A stretch of DNA of 64,000 bases, from assembly GCF_039525035.1 (NCBI RefSeq), contig NZ_BAAAHE010000044.1:46818-110817 (forward strand). Reading direction: 5' to 3'. A program made the translations under genes and the position numbers. The stretch comes from Sporichthya brevicatena. GTDB taxonomy: Bacteria > Actinomycetota > Actinomycetes > Sporichthyales > Sporichthyaceae. Shown piece after piece: positions 49,423-59,990 of the stretch. The notes under the pieces are model-generated. The model was not told the origin of the DNA, made no database searches, and worked only from the letters and a program-made list of their open reading frames with translations. Each line of letters opens with the position of its first letter. Within the stretch, counting starts at the first letter, position 1.

Positions 49423-50322
49423 ATGGAGCCCGTGCAGGCGATCGTGCTCGGCCCCGCGGAGTGGGCCGCCCGCCGCGACGCGCACGACGTGCGGGTCGCA
49501 GGCTGGGTGGAGCCGCACCTCGAGCGCGCGGTCCGCCGCGAGAAGCATCCCGTGCTCGACTTCCTCTTCACCTACTACAACCACTCCCCCGGCGCGCTGC
49601 GCCGCTGGCACCCCGGCGCGGGCGTCGTCCTGGCCGGGGACCCGCCCCACCGGCGCTGGAGCGGCTACGTCGAGGTCGAGGACGGGGTGACGGCCGACCC
49701 GGCGCTGTCCGGCACGCGCGCCCGGATCGCTCGGGACACGCTCGCCCTGTTGGAGGCCACCGCCGCCCGGCGGCCGGTGTTCGGCTGCCACGGGATGCAC
49801 GAGTGGGCGATGGTCTACCGGCTCTCGCCGGAGCAGGTCCGCCACTCGGCGGTGCCGTTGCGGCTGCCCTCGGCCGAGGTCGACGCCGTCGTGGAGTCGG
49901 CGCCGCTGCGCTGCACCCACTTCGACGCGTTCCGGTTCTTCACCGACCCGGCCCGGCCGCTGAACCTGCTCACCCCCACCCGGGGCGCGATGCCGGACCT
50001 GGAGCAGGGCGGCTGCCTGCACACCAACATGGACCTCTACAAGCACGCGTACCGGCTCAGCCCGCTGGTGCCGTCCGAGCTGGTCGCCGACTGCTTCGCC
50101 CTCGCCCGCGAGATCCGCGCGGTCGACATGCGCGCCTCCCCCTACGACCTCGCCGACCTCGGGTACCCGCCGATCCCGATCGAGACCGTCGAGGGGCGCC
50201 GCGAGTACGTCGAGCACCAGCGCGACTTCGCCGACCGGGCAGCCGTCCTCCGGGGCCGTCTGATCGGGACGATTCGCCCGGTCGTGGATGCGCTCCGGCC
50301 CGCCGGGACCGCGGCCCGATAG
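49423..50322 (+). CDS. Conserved actinobacterial protein (often labelled 3-methyladenine DNA glycosylase)
   Basis: 299 residues. Distinctive blocks are [89 protein letters not shown] and [17 protein letters not shown] have seen similar Streptomyces proteins labelled as DNA glycosylases, but no helix-hairpin-helix or catalytic motif of such enzymes is visible, so the label may be wrong. The many His and Trp near its middle suggest a metal- or substrate-binding pocket. Divergent from the FAH gene with 32 bases between. Confidence 0.6.
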   Translation: MEPVQAIVLGPAEWAARRDAHDVRVAGWVEPHLERAVRREKHPVLDFLFTYYNHSPGALRRWHPGAGVVLAGDPPHRRWSGYVEVEDGVTADPALSGTRARIARDTLALLEATAARRPVFGCHGMHEWAMVYRLSPEQVRHSAVPLRLPSAEVDAVVESAPLRCTHFDAFRFFTDPARPLNLLTPTRGAMPDLEQGGCLHTNMDLYKHAYRLSPLVPSELVADCFALAREIRAVDMRASPYDLADLGYPPIPIETVEGRREYVEHQRDFADRAAVLRGRLIGTIRPVVDALRPAGTAAR

Positions 50323-50409
50323 GATCACCCCACCCGCCGCACCAGCCACGCCGCACACCCGCACGCGACCCTTCGGTGGCGCGTGAAACACCGAACGGAT
50401 CTCGCGTAG

Positions 50410-50856
50410 ATGGCCAAGGAAGTCGTCCCCTTCACCGTCACGTGTTCGGGTGGCGAGGAGGCCAACGGCATCGCCAACATCATGCAGGCGCTGCTCGCGC
50501 AGAACTTCGCGAACAAACCGCACCTGGTCAAGACGGCCCGGAAGATGCGGAACCCGGTGACGATCGTGAACACCGACACCGAGACCGAGTGCACGCTCGA
50601 CTTCGCGAGCAACGGGATCACGATCTACAACGGCATCGTCGGCGAGCCCAACATCGCCATCTACGCCAGCTCGGACCAGCTGCTCCAGCTGTCCCAGATG
50701 AAGGTGAAGGCCGGCGGCAAGCTCCCCGTCGGGCTGCTCTCCCCCCGCAGTCCCGTCCTGCGCCAGCTGATCGCGCGCCAGATCATCATCAAGGGCCTGT
50801 TCTCGCACTGGTTCGCATCGATGCGGACCCTCGCGCTGATCTCCCTCGCGGACTGA
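50410..50856 (+). CDS. Conserved hypothetical, possibly SCP2-like
   Basis: 148 residues, ATG start. An alpha/beta pattern with [40 protein letters not shown] and [14 protein letters not shown], and a C-terminal hydrophobic helix ([20 protein letters not shown]). The strand order and the lipid-facing helix recall sterol-carrier-protein-2-like domains, but the match is by eye only. Uses neighbour-typical codons. Ends at a strong double hairpin opposite cimA. Confidence 0.5.
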   Translation: MAKEVVPFTVTCSGGEEANGIANIMQALLAQNFANKPHLVKTARKMRNPVTIVNTDTETECTLDFASNGITIYNGIVGEPNIAIYASSDQLLQLSQMKVKAGGKLPVGLLSPRSPVLRQLIARQIIIKGLFSHWFASMRTLALISLAD

Positions 50857-50863
50857 CGGGAGA

Positions 50864-50928
50864 CTCCCGAAAGCGCAGAACAGCACCCGCATTTTGCTTT
50901 CGCGGGTGCTGTAGTGCGCTTTCGGGAG
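50864..50928. terminator. Bidirectional two-tier hairpin between 50.4-kb gene and cimA
   Basis: Outer arms 50864-50877 and 50915-50928 (ctcccgaaagcgca / tgcgctttcgggag) and inner arms 50880-50890 and 50902-50912 (acagcacccgc / gcgggtgctgt) are both perfect, separated by small bulges, loop attttgctttc. Between convergent stops. Confidence 0.8.
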
Positions 50929-50951
50929 AAGGCGCTCGCGGGGGCCGAGGC

Positions 50952-52559
50952 TCAGCCGAGCGGGAGCCCGGCGGTGCGGAGCAGGCCGTAGGTGACGCCG
51001 TCGGCGAGGGCCTGCCAGGAGGCCTCGATGATGTTCTCGTGGACGCCGACGGTGTCCCACTCGGTCTCGCCGTCGCTGGTCTCGACGAGGACGCGGACGA
51101 CCGCGCCGGTGCCGTGGGCGCCTTCGAGGATGCGGACCTTGAAGTCGACGAGCTCGAGGCGGGCGAGGTCCGGGTAGACCTGCTCGAGGCCCTGCCGGAG
51201 CGCCATGTCGAGGGCGTTGACCGGGCCGTTGCCCTCGCCGGTGGCGACGAAGCGCTTGCCGGAGGCGTGCAGCTTCACGGTCGCCTCGGTGCGGACCTCG
51301 CCGGCGGCGTCGCGGTCGACGATGACCCGCCAGGACTCCAGCTCGAAGACGCGGCTGTTCTCCGGCTCCAGCTCCTCGCGGATGAGCAGGTCGAACGAAC
51401 CGTCGGCGGCCTCGAACGAGTAGCCGCGGGCCTCGAGGTTCTTCACCTTCTCGACCACGTTGGCCAGCGCGGTCGGGTTGGCGGCGAGGTCGTGCCCGAG
51501 CTCCTTGCCCTTGAGCTCGACGCTCGCGCGGCCGGCCATCTCCGAGATCAGCATGCGCATGTCGTTGCCGACCAGGGTCGGGTCGATGTGCTGGTACAGG
51601 TCGGGGTCGACCTTGATCGCCGAGGCGTGCAGACCGGCCTTGTGCGCGAACGCGCTCATGCCGACGTACGGCAGGTGGTGACGCGGCGTCATGTTCGCGA
51701 TCTCGGCGATCGCGTGGCTGACGCGCGAGAGCTCCTTGAGCTTGCCGGGCGGCAGGCACTGGATCCCGAGCTTGAGCTCGAGGTTCGCGACGACCGTCGC
51801 GAGGTTCGCGTTGCCGGTGCGCTCGCCGTAGCCGTTGGCGACGCACTGCACGTGCGTCACGCCGGCCTCGACGGCGGCGATGGTGTTGGCGACCGCGCAG
51901 CCGGTGTCGTCCTGGCAGTGGATGCCCAGACGCGCGCCGGTCGCCGCGAGGACCTCGCTGACGACGCGGTTCACCTGCGACGGCAGCATGCCGCCGTTGG
52001 TGTCGCAGAGCACGACGACGTCGGCCCCGGCGGCCGCCGCGGTGCGGACGACCTCGACGGCGTAGATCGGGTCGAGGTGGTAGCCGTCGAAGAAGTGCTC
52101 GCAGTCCACGAACACGCGGCGGCCTTCTGCACGGAGGAAGGTGACGGTGTCCGTGATCATCTCCAGGTTCTCCGCGAGGGTGGTGCGGAGTGCCCTTTCG
52201 ACGTGGCCGACGTGGCTCTTGGCGACCAGGCAGATCGTGCCGGCCCCGGAGTCACGGAGCGCGAGGACCTGTGGGTCCTCGGACGCCCTGCTCTCGGCCT
52301 TGCGGGTGGACCCGAAGGCCACCAGCTGGGCGTGACGCAGATTCAGTTCGGTCTGTGCGCGGGCGAAGAACTCGGTGTCCTTCGGCAGCGCACCCGGCCA
52401 CCCGCCCTCGATGAAGCCGACGCCGAGGTCGTCGAGGTGCTTGGCGATGGCGAGCTTGTCCGCCACCGTCAGCGCCATGCCCTCGCCCTGCGCGCCGTCG
52501 CGCAGAGTCGTGTCGTAGACGTGGAACGCGTCCGAGAGACCGTTCTGCTGGGTCGTCAC
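50952..52559 (-). CDS. cimA: (R)-Citramalate synthase
   Basis: 535 residues from the GTG of [18 protein letters not shown], with AAGGA nine bases upstream; longer frames begin inside the attenuator terminator. It condenses pyruvate and acetyl-CoA to citramalate, a route to 2-oxobutyrate for isoleucine. HMGL-like barrel: [27 protein letters not shown] segment ([14 protein letters not shown]) and [14 protein letters not shown]-terminal LeuA-type regulatory domain ([18 protein letters not shown]). It could also be an isopropylmalate synthase paralogue, but [10 protein letters not shown] and the overall layout fit CimA. Confidence 0.9.
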   Translation of the reverse strand: MTTQQNGLSDAFHVYDTTLRDGAQGEGMALTVADKLAIAKHLDDLGVGFIEGGWPGALPKDTEFFARAQTELNLRHAQLVAFGSTRKAESRASEDPQVLALRDSGAGTICLVAKSHVGHVERALRTTLAENLEMITDTVTFLRAEGRRVFVDCEHFFDGYHLDPIYAVEVVRTAAAAGADVVVLCDTNGGMLPSQVNRVVSEVLAATGARLGIHCQDDTGCAVANTIAAVEAGVTHVQCVANGYGERTGNANLATVVANLELKLGIQCLPPGKLKELSRVSHAIAEIANMTPRHHLPYVGMSAFAHKAGLHASAIKVDPDLYQHIDPTLVGNDMRMLISEMAGRASVELKGKELGHDLAANPTALANVVEKVKNLEARGYSFEAADGSFDLLIREELEPENSRVFELESWRVIVDRDAAGEVRTEATVKLHASGKRFVATGEGNGPVNALDMALRQGLEQVYPDLARLELVDFKVRILEGAHGTGAVVRVLVETSDGETEWDTVGVHENIIEASWQALADGVTYGLLRTAGLPLG

Positions 52560-52604
52560 GAGGTGCCGTCCTTCTTCGAATGCCGTGCTGCGGGTGGTGC
52601 CGGA

Positions 52605-52670
52605 CAAACAAAAAACCCCTCGTCAGCAGACGAGAGGTTTGCGCATCGACGTGGTGCTCGGTCGATGCGC
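52605..52670 (-). promoter_or_regulatory. cimA leader: anti/terminator hairpins
   Basis: On the minus strand a perfect 10-bp hairpin (52641-52650 with 52661-52670, gcgcatcgac / gtcgatgcgc) precedes a terminator stem (52616-52624 with 52629-52637, core ctcgtc / gacgag) followed by TTTTTTG, about 45 bases before the cimA start. A terminator placed before its own gene indicates transcription attenuation. Confidence 0.7.
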
Positions 52671-52697
52671 CTATCCAATAATCAGGGCCTGTGCCAC
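52671..52697 (-). CDS. Candidate leaderless leader peptide of cimA
   Basis: Nine codons from GTG reading V-A-Q-A-L-I-I-G-stop, with a Leu codon and two ATT Ile codons in succession, ATT being rare in this genome. It ends directly before the hairpin pair of the attenuator. There is no ribosome site; the start lies six bases after a -10-like CACACT, as in the ilvB leader. It overlaps a hairpin that could instead just terminate the upstream gene. Confidence 0.4.
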   Translation of the reverse strand: MAQALIIG

Positions 52698-52721
52698 GGG
52701 GTCAGTGTGACACAGGCCCTG
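52683..52721 (-). terminator. Hairpin after the surface-protein gene (overlaps the cimA leader)
   Basis: 15-base arms 52683-52697 and 52707-52721 pair fully if one G-U is allowed; ATTATT follows on the minus strand. Lies 22 bases after the 52743 stop. Confidence 0.65.
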
Positions 52722-52733
52722 GATCGGAGCCAA
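52704..52733 (-). promoter_or_regulatory. Candidate cimA leader promoter
   Basis: TTGGCT (52728-52733), 18 bases, CACACT (52704-52709), then six bases to the GTG of the leader peptide. Same spacing as the promoter candidate before ilvB. Confidence 0.4.
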
Positions 52734-52742
52734 ACTCGCACG

Positions 52743-54128
52743 TCAGGCGGTGTTTGCGCGGCCCTTCGAGGTCACCTTGGCGCTGCCCGACTTCGACACC
52801 GTCACCTTGGTCGTCTTCTTCCCGGCCTTCGTGTACTTGTGCTTGCCGGTGACCTTGTAGGTGCCCTTGCCGGTGCGGACGACCTTGCCCGTGCTGCTGG
52901 TGCCGTCGCCCCAGTTGATCGTGACCTTGTAGCTCGACGCCGGCAGGTCCGCCTTGTCGGTGAAGGTCGCCACCGCGTAGGTCTTCGACTTCCCCTTCTT
53001 GGCGTTGAACGTCTTCGCCTTGATGGAGATCGCGGTCGAGGTCGTCGGCGGCTTGGGCGCCCCGTTGGTGACGAACGAGACCGGCCCGGCGCTGGTCGTG
53101 GTGCCCGCGGTGTTGGTCGCCTGGATCGCGCAGACGTACTTCGTGCCCGCGCTCAGCCCGGTCAGCGGGACCGAGACGGTCACCGGCGCCGTCCCGGAAC
53201 CGGCGAACGCCCCGCCGGCCGTCCACGCGCCCCCGGTGCAGGTGGCCGTCGCCGCGGTCGCGATGCCGTTCGGCGTGACCGACCCGGTCAGCGTCGCGGA
53301 GTCACTGGTGACCCCGGCGGCGGCCGTCGGGCCGACGGTCGGTGCGCCCGCGTCCGGAGCGGGGGTCGGGTCCGGCGTCGGGGTCGGCGTGACGGTCGGG
53401 GTCGGCGTTGGCTCCCCCGCGCCCGTGGTCGTGAAGACCGCGGGCGCGCTGCTCTGCGTCGTGCCCGCGCTGTTGGTGGCCTTGAGCGAGCACGTGTACT
53501 CCGTGCCCGGCTCCAGCTCGGTCAGGTCCGCGCTCGCCAGCGCGGGGGTGTCTCCCGACGCCGGGCCGGTCGCGGTCCACTTGTAGGTGCCGCCGGTGCA
53601 GGTGACGCCGAGGGTCGTCGCTCCACCACCCGGGTTCACCGGGGCGCTCAACGTCGCCGTGGTGTCGGTGACGTCGGTCGCAGTCGTGTCACCGACGGTC
53701 GGGGCCGTGACCTCCGGGCCGGGCTCGGAGGACTCCGGGGTGGTGAACCCGATGGCCGAGCTCTCCGTCGAGCCCGCGCTGTTCGTCGCGGTCAGCGTGC
53801 AGGAGTAGCCGGTCTCCGGCGTGAGCGAGGTCAGCGAGGCGGTGACCGTGCTCGGGGTACCGCCGGCCGCCAGGCCGTTCGCCGACCAGGCGTAGGACCC
53901 GCCGGTGCACGCCACCGAGATCGACGTCTTCGCGCCGTTCGGGTTGACCTTCGCCGTCAGCTTCGCCGTGGTCGCGGTGACGTCCTTGGCCGCCGCCTCG
54001 GCGACCGCGGGCTTGGACGCCGTCGCGGTCGCGCCCGCCCCGGTCGCGCCCAGCACGCCCGTCGTCCCCGCCACCAGGGCAGCCGCCCCGGTCCACACCA
54101 GCGCGCGCCGTACTCGCCCGAACTCCAT
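52743..54128 (-). CDS. Secreted fibronectin-III/PKD-like repeat protein
   Basis: 461 residues from the ATG of MEFGRVRRALVWTG. A signal-peptide-like N-terminus (RRALVWTGAAALVAGTTGVLG) is followed by three ~90-residue repeats, each with an ATLTGSVTPNG-type strand, a CTGG cysteine and a YxCxxxATNxAGTT strand, as in fibronectin type III-like extracellular modules. Pro/Thr linkers (PTPTPTVTPTPTPDPTP) separate them. The C-terminal ~90 residues hold a PKD-like domain (YKVTINWGDGTSSTG) and a Lys-rich end. Adhesion or wall binding is inferred; no sortase signal. Confidence 0.7.
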   Translation of the reverse strand: MEFGRVRRALVWTGAAALVAGTTGVLGATGAGATATASKPAVAEAAAKDVTATTAKLTAKVNPNGAKTSISVACTGGSYAWSANGLAAGGTPSTVTASLTSLTPETGYSCTLTATNSAGSTESSAIGFTTPESSEPGPEVTAPTVGDTTATDVTDTTATLSAPVNPGGGATTLGVTCTGGTYKWTATGPASGDTPALASADLTELEPGTEYTCSLKATNSAGTTQSSAPAVFTTTGAGEPTPTPTVTPTPTPDPTPAPDAGAPTVGPTAAAGVTSDSATLTGSVTPNGIATAATATCTGGAWTAGGAFAGSGTAPVTVSVPLTGLSAGTKYVCAIQATNTAGTTTSAGPVSFVTNGAPKPPTTSTAISIKAKTFNAKKGKSKTYAVATFTDKADLPASSYKVTINWGDGTSSTGKVVRTGKGTYKVTGKHKYTKAGKKTTKVTVSKSGSAKVTSKGRANTA

Positions 54129-54290
54129 GCCCACGTCCCCGTCCTGCTCCACCGACACCGGCGCGGGGGCCGGTGTTCTCCGGCCCCCGCGACACTCGGT
54201 GGTTATTACTTCACAATCCGCGGATTTTGGGCACCCCGCCACGCGGCCGTTCAGGGGACCGCCAGGAGAGTGAGGCGCGCTGGGTCGAGG

Positions 54291-55496
54291 TCAGACGACC
54301 TTGTGCAGCCAGCCGTGCTTGTCCTCGGCGTGGCCGTGCTGGATCGCGAGGAGGGCGTTGCGGATCTTGCTCGTCACCGGGCCGGGCTCGCCGTCGCCCA
54401 TCGCCAGCTCGCCGCCGCGCCACGCCAGCTTCCCGACGGGGGTGACGACCGCCGCGGTCCCGCAGGCGAAGACCTCGACGATCTCGCCGGAGCTGACGCC
54501 GGCGCGCCAGTCGTCGATGGCGATGCGGTTCTCGACGACCTCGTGGCCGAGGTCGGCGGCGAGGGTGAGGATCGAGTCGCGGGTGACGCCCTCGAGGATC
54601 GACCCGGTCAGCGTCGGGGTCTCGATGCGCCCGTCGGCGTGGACGAAGTACAGGTTCATCCCGCCGAGCTCCTCGACCCACTTGCGCTCGACGGCGTCGA
54701 GGAAGACGACCTGGTCGCAGCCGTTCTCGATCGCCTCCTGCTGCGCGACGAGGCTGGCCGCGTAGTTGCCGGCGCACTTGGCCGCACCGGTCCCACCGAG
54801 GGCGGCGCGGGTGTACTCCTCGGAGATCCAGATCGAGACAGGCTTGAGGCCCTTCGCGAAGTACGCGCCCGCCGGGGACGCGATCACGTAGAAGCTGACG
54901 TGCGAGGCCGGCTTCACCCCGAGGAACACCTCGGAGGCGAACATGAACGGCCGCAGGTACAGGCTCTGCTCGGCCCGGGTCGGCACCCACGCGGCGTCGG
55001 TGCGGACGAGCAGGTCGATCGCGTCGACGAAGATCTGCGTCGGCAGCTCCGGCAGCGCGAGGCGCTTGGCCGAGCGCTGGAAGCGGGCCGCGTTCTGCTC
55101 CGGCCGGAACGTGACGATCGAGCCGTCGTCGTGCCGGTAGGCCTTCAGGCCCTCGAAGATCGACTGCGCGTAGTGGATGACGGCGGTCGCCGGGTCCATC
55201 GAGATCGGCCCGTACGGGCGCAGGCTCGCGTCGTGCCAGCCCTGCTGGGGCGTCCAGGTCACCGAGACCATGTGGTCGGTGAAGTACTTGCCGAAGCCCG
55301 GGTCAGCCAGGATGTCGGCCCGCCGCGCCTCGGGGGCGGGAGCGGGGTTCGGCGTGATGTGAAAGTCGAGTCCCACCGTCGTCATGGGCGGAACGCTACC
55401 TGCCGTCCCGGAGGCGGGGGCAGAGTCGACCTCAGTTCCGGGGGCCGTGCGCAAAGTCCTTGCGGTGGACGTGGGAGTGGGCGTCGCAGAAGACAT
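54291..55496 (-). CDS. ilvE: Branched-chain amino acid aminotransferase
   Basis: 401 residues from the ATG of MSSATPTPTS, chosen because GAAGGAGG precedes it at the right distance; an ATG 37 codons later (MTTVGLDFHI) matches the usual length but lacks a ribosome site. It makes Ile, Leu and Val from the oxo-acids. Fold-type IV marks: SIFEGLKAYRHDDG, the PLP-Lys in GGTGAAKCAGNYAAS and FLDAVERKWVEELGGMN. The extra N-terminal part is Ala/Thr/Pro-rich and probably disordered. Between the surface gene and leuB. Confidence 0.94.
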   Translation of the reverse strand: MSSATPTPTSTARTLRTAPGTEVDSAPASGTAGSVPPMTTVGLDFHITPNPAPAPEARRADILADPGFGKYFTDHMVSVTWTPQQGWHDASLRPYGPISMDPATAVIHYAQSIFEGLKAYRHDDGSIVTFRPEQNAARFQRSAKRLALPELPTQIFVDAIDLLVRTDAAWVPTRAEQSLYLRPFMFASEVFLGVKPASHVSFYVIASPAGAYFAKGLKPVSIWISEEYTRAALGGTGAAKCAGNYAASLVAQQEAIENGCDQVVFLDAVERKWVEELGGMNLYFVHADGRIETPTLTGSILEGVTRDSILTLAADLGHEVVENRIAIDDWRAGVSSGEIVEVFACGTAAVVTPVGKLAWRGGELAMGDGEPGPVTSKIRNALLAIQHGHAEDKHGWLHKVV

Positions 55497-55555
55497 GTCG
55501 GCCTCCTTCGGCCGTCGTCGGAGTAGGGGGCTGCGCGACGGCCTCGGAGGGCCGC

Positions 55556-56590
55556 CTAGCCGGCTACTCGGGCGGCGATCGCGTCGCCGATCTGCGAGGT
55601 GCTGCGCGCGGCGGTGCCCCGCTCGGCCAGGTCGGCCTCGACGGCGGCGGTGATCTTCGCGGCGGCGTCGTTGTGCCCGAGGTGCTCGAGCATCAGCGCG
55701 ACGGACAGGATCGTCGCGGTCGGGTCCGCCTTGCCCTGGCCGGCGATGTCCGGCGCCGAGCCGTGCACCGGCTCGAACATCGACGGGTTGGTGCGCGAGA
55801 CGTCGAGGTTGCCGCTCGCGGCCAGCCCGATGCCACCGGTGATCGCCGCGGCGAGGTCGGTGAGGATGTCGCCGAACAGGTTGTCGGTGACGATGACGTC
55901 GAAGCGGCCGGGGTTGGTGACCAGAAAGATGGTCGCGGCGTCGACGTGCAGGTAGTCCTGCTCGACGTCGGGGAACTCGGGCGCGACCTCCCGCACGATG
56001 CGCTGCCACAGACCACCCGCGTGGACCAGGACGTTGTCCTTGTGCACCAGCGTGAGCTTCTTGCGCGGACGGGCCTGGGCGCGGGCGAAGGCGTCGCGGA
56101 CGACGCGCTCGATGCCGAACGCCGTGTTCAGGCTGACCTCGGTCGCGACCTCGTGGGGCGTGCCGGTCCGCAGCGAGCCGCCGTTGCCGACGTACGGGCC
56201 CTCGGTGCCCTCACGGACGACGACGAAGTCGATGCTCGGGTCGCCGGCCAGCGGGCTGGCGTAGCCCGGGTAGAGCTTCGACGGGCGCAGGTTCACGTGA
56301 TGGTCGAGCGCGAAGCGCATCTTGAGCAGCAGGCCCCGCTCGAGGACGCCGGACGGGACCGAGGGGTCACCGACCGCGCCGAGCAGGATCGCGTCGGCGC
56401 CGCGGATCTCCTCCAGCACCGAGTCCGGCAGCGTCTCCCCCGTCGCGTGCCAACGCCGGGCGCCGAGGTCGTACTCGTGGGCCTCGATCTTCACGTCGCT
56501 CAGCGCCGCGTCGAGAACCTTCCGACCCTCGGTCACCACCTCGGTGCCGATGCCGTCGCCGGGGATGACTGCGAGTTTCAGGCTGCTCAT
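55556..56590 (-). CDS. leuB: 3-isopropylmalate dehydrogenase
   Basis: 344 residues. It oxidises and decarboxylates isopropylmalate with NAD in leucine synthesis. Marks: [31 protein letters not shown], the metal-binding [19 protein letters not shown] and [19 protein letters not shown]. Metal ligands are in the TDNLFGD segment. In the ilvB-N-C-serA-leuB-ilvE run rather than with leuCD. Length is typical for the actinobacterial type. Confidence 0.96.
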   Translation of the reverse strand: MSSLKLAVIPGDGIGTEVVTEGRKVLDAALSDVKIEAHEYDLGARRWHATGETLPDSVLEEIRGADAILLGAVGDPSVPSGVLERGLLLKMRFALDHHVNLRPSKLYPGYASPLAGDPSIDFVVVREGTEGPYVGNGGSLRTGTPHEVATEVSLNTAFGIERVVRDAFARAQARPRKKLTLVHKDNVLVHAGGLWQRIVREVAPEFPDVEQDYLHVDAATIFLVTNPGRFDVIVTDNLFGDILTDLAAAITGGIGLAASGNLDVSRTNPSMFEPVHGSAPDIAGQGKADPTATILSVALMLEHLGHNDAAAKITAAVEADLAERGTAARSTSQIGDAIAARVAG

Positions 56591-56620
56591 GCCGCCAGTT
56601 TAAGCCGCCGTCTCACACCT

Positions 56621-56658
56621 CGGCCCACCGATATCACTATGTGGACATCGGTGGGCCG
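56621..56658 (-). terminator. Hairpin between serA and leuB
   Basis: 12-base arms 56621-56632 and 56647-56658 (cggcccaccgat / atcggtgggccg), 14-base AT-rich loop. It follows the serA stop by 14 bases on the minus strand. No U-run. Confidence 0.6.
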
Positions 56659-56672
56659 TAGGCGTGCTGAGC

Positions 56673-58265
56673 TCAGGTCAGGTCGACGGCGCGGGCCCAG
56701 TCGGCTTCGATCGCCGTCTGGAGCTCGCTGAGAGCGTCCGCGGGGATCGCGGAGTCGACGGTCAGCGCGACGAGAGCCTGACCGCCCTTGGCGTCGCGGG
56801 CGACCTGCATGCCGGCGATGTTGACGCCGGCCTCGCCGAGGATCCGGCCGACGGTGCCTACGACACCCGGGCGGTCGACGTAGCGGAAGAACGCGAGGTG
56901 GTCGGCGAGCTCGACGTCGACCTCGTAGCCGTCGATCTCGACGATCTTCTCGACCATGCGGCGGGCGCCGGACAGGGTGCCGGAGACCGAGACGACCTCA
57001 CCGGTCGCCATCGTGCCGCGGGCGGTGACGAGGTTGCGGTAGCGCGGGCTCTCGGGGCTCGTCGTCAGGTGCACCTCGACGTTGCGCTCCTGCGCGAACA
57101 GCGGGGCGTTGACGTAGGAGACCGAGGCCTCCTCGGCGATGTCGGTGAACACGCCCTTGAGGGTCGCGAGCTCCATCACCTTCACGTCGTGCTTGGTGAT
57201 CTCGCCGCGGACCTCGACGTCGAGCCGGTCCGCGACCCCGCCCGCGAGGGCGGTGAAGATGCGGCCGAGCTTCTCGCACAGCGGCAGACCCGGCTTGACG
57301 TCCTCGGCGATGGTGCCGCCCTGGACGTTGACCGCGTCCGGCACGAGCTCGCCGGCCAGCGCGAGGCGGACGGACTTGGCGACGGCGATGCCGGCCTTCT
57401 CCTGGGCCTCGTCGGTGCTGGCGCCGAGGTGCGGGAGCGCCACGACGTTGTCCAGCTCGAACATCGGCGAGTCGGTGCACGGCTCCTTGGCGTAGACGTC
57501 GAGCCCGGCGCCGGCGACCCGGCCCTCCTTGAGGGCCGCGTACAGCGCGGCCTCGTCGACGATTCCGCCGCGGGCGGCGTTGATGATGTGCACGCTCGGC
57601 TTCACCAGGCGCAGCTGCTCCTCGCCGATCAGACCCGCGGTCTCCGGGGTCTTGGGCAGGTGCACGGTGATGAAGTCGGACTCGCGCAGCAGCTCGTCCA
57701 GGCTGACCAGACGGACACCGAGCTGCGTGGCGCGGGCGGCCGGGACGTAGGGGTCGTAGGCGATCAGCTCGACCTCGAACGCGGCGAGACGCTGCGCGAC
57801 CAGGGCACCGATGCGGCCGAGGCCGACGACGCCGACGGTCTTCTCGGCGAGCTCGACGCCGGTGAACTTCGAGCGCTTCCACTGCCCCTGCTTGAGGGAG
57901 GCGTGCGCCTGCGAGACGTGGCGGGCGCTGGCCAGCAGCAGGGCCACCGCGAGCTCGGCGGCGGAGGTGATGTTGGAGGTCGGGGCGTTGACCACCATGA
58001 CGCCGGCCTTGGTGGCCGCGGCGACGTCGACGTTGTCGAGGCCGACACCGGCGCGGGCGACGACGCGAAGCTTCTTCGCGGCGGCGAGCGCCTCGGCGTC
58101 CACCTTGGTGGCGGAGCGGATCAGGATGGCGTCGACGTCGGCGATCGCGGGGAGCAGCTCCTCGCGGTTCGCGCCGTCGCACTGCCGGATCTCGAAGTCG
58201 GGGCCGAGCGCCTCCACGGTGGCGGGCGACAGTTCCTCGGCAATCAGGACCACAGGCTTGGTCAC
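56673..58265 (-). CDS. serA: D-3-phosphoglycerate dehydrogenase
   Basis: 530 residues from GTG, the long type with an extra substrate-binding (ASB) domain. First step of serine synthesis. The Rossmann motif is VGVVGLGRIGALVAQRL, and catalytic residues are in ARGGIVDEAALYAALKEG and VALPHLGASTDEAQEK. The C-terminal ACT domain (AFFRYVDRPGVVGTVGRILG) binds Ser for feedback control. It follows ilvC across a perfect 18-bp hairpin. Confidence 0.96.
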   Translation of the reverse strand: MTKPVVLIAEELSPATVEALGPDFEIRQCDGANREELLPAIADVDAILIRSATKVDAEALAAAKKLRVVARAGVGLDNVDVAAATKAGVMVVNAPTSNITSAAELAVALLLASARHVSQAHASLKQGQWKRSKFTGVELAEKTVGVVGLGRIGALVAQRLAAFEVELIAYDPYVPAARATQLGVRLVSLDELLRESDFITVHLPKTPETAGLIGEEQLRLVKPSVHIINAARGGIVDEAALYAALKEGRVAGAGLDVYAKEPCTDSPMFELDNVVALPHLGASTDEAQEKAGIAVAKSVRLALAGELVPDAVNVQGGTIAEDVKPGLPLCEKLGRIFTALAGGVADRLDVEVRGEITKHDVKVMELATLKGVFTDIAEEASVSYVNAPLFAQERNVEVHLTTSPESPRYRNLVTARGTMATGEVVSVSGTLSGARRMVEKIVEIDGYEVDVELADHLAFFRYVDRPGVVGTVGRILGEAGVNIAGMQVARDAKGGQALVALTVDSAIPADALSELQTAIEADWARAVDLT

Positions 58266-58340
58266 AGGAGGATCCTCACGGAGTCAGAGGGCGGGGACGG
58301 GAGAGAACACCACACTGTGCCCGCAACATGAGTGTAACGA

Positions 58341-58382
58341 ACGCGAACGGCCCCCCGGACCAGGCCGGGGGGCCGTTCGCGT
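58341..58382 (-). terminator. Perfect 18-bp hairpin after ilvC
   Basis: Arms 58341-58358 and 58365-58382 (acgcgaacggccccccgg and its complement), 6-base loop, 12 bases after the ilvC stop. No U-run. Confidence 0.8.
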
Positions 58383-58393
58383 GAAAGGTGAGG

Positions 58394-59431
<1,038 letters not shown>

Positions 59432-59465
59432 CTATGGGCCACAGTCCGCCGGACACATGGGGTGT

Positions 59466-59990
59466 CTAGGCCGAGCGCTCGACGGGGCGGAGGCTGCGGT
59501 CGGTGATGGATCGGGGGCCGCGACCGATCGCGACCATGCCGGACTGCACGAGCTCCTTGACCCCGAAGGGTTCGAGCATCCGCAACAGGGCGGCGAGCTT
59601 GTCGGAGCTGCCGGTCGCCTCGATCGTCACGGCGTCGCTGGAGACGTCGATGACCTTGGCGCGGAACAGCTGCACGACCTCCAGGACGTGCGAGCGGCTC
59701 TCCAGGTCGGCCTTGACCTTGACCAGCACCAGCTCACGCTGGACGGAGCTCGACGGCTCGAGCTCCACGATCTTGATGACGTTGACCAGCTTGTTCAGCT
59801 GCTTCGTCACCTGCTCCAGCGGGCTGTCCTCGACGTTGACCGCGATCGTCATCCGGGAGATCTCCGGGTGCTCGGTCGGGCCGACGGCCAGGGAGTCGAT
59901 GTTGAAGCCCCGGCGCGAGAACAGGGACGCGATGCGCGCGAGCACACCGGGCTTGTTCTCGACCAGGACCGAGAGGGTGTGAACGCTCAT
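59466..59990 (-). CDS. ilvN: Acetolactate synthase small (regulatory) subunit
   Basis: 174 residues. The N-terminal ACT domain (HTLSVLVENKPGVLARIASL, FSRRGFNIDSLAVGPTEHPE) binds Val; the rest pairs with IlvB. The start overlaps the ilvB stop by one base (TGATG). The C-terminal ~10 residues (ITDRSLRPVERSA) are longer than in many relatives. Confidence 0.96.
   Translation of the reverse strand: MSVHTLSVLVENKPGVLARIASLFSRRGFNIDSLAVGPTEHPEISRMTIAVNVEDSPLEQVTKQLNKLVNVIKIVELEPSSSVQRELVLVKVKADLESRSHVLEVVQLFRAKVIDVSSDAVTIEATGSSDKLAALLRMLEPFGVKELVQSGMVAIGRGPRSITDRSLRPVERSA

Noticed and set aside
49371..55526. Very long plus-strand open frame (over 2000 codons)
   Set aside because: It runs opposite to recognised genes (cimA, surface protein, ilvE) and consists of Arg/Gly/Asp-rich antisense sequence typical of GC-rich shadow frames.
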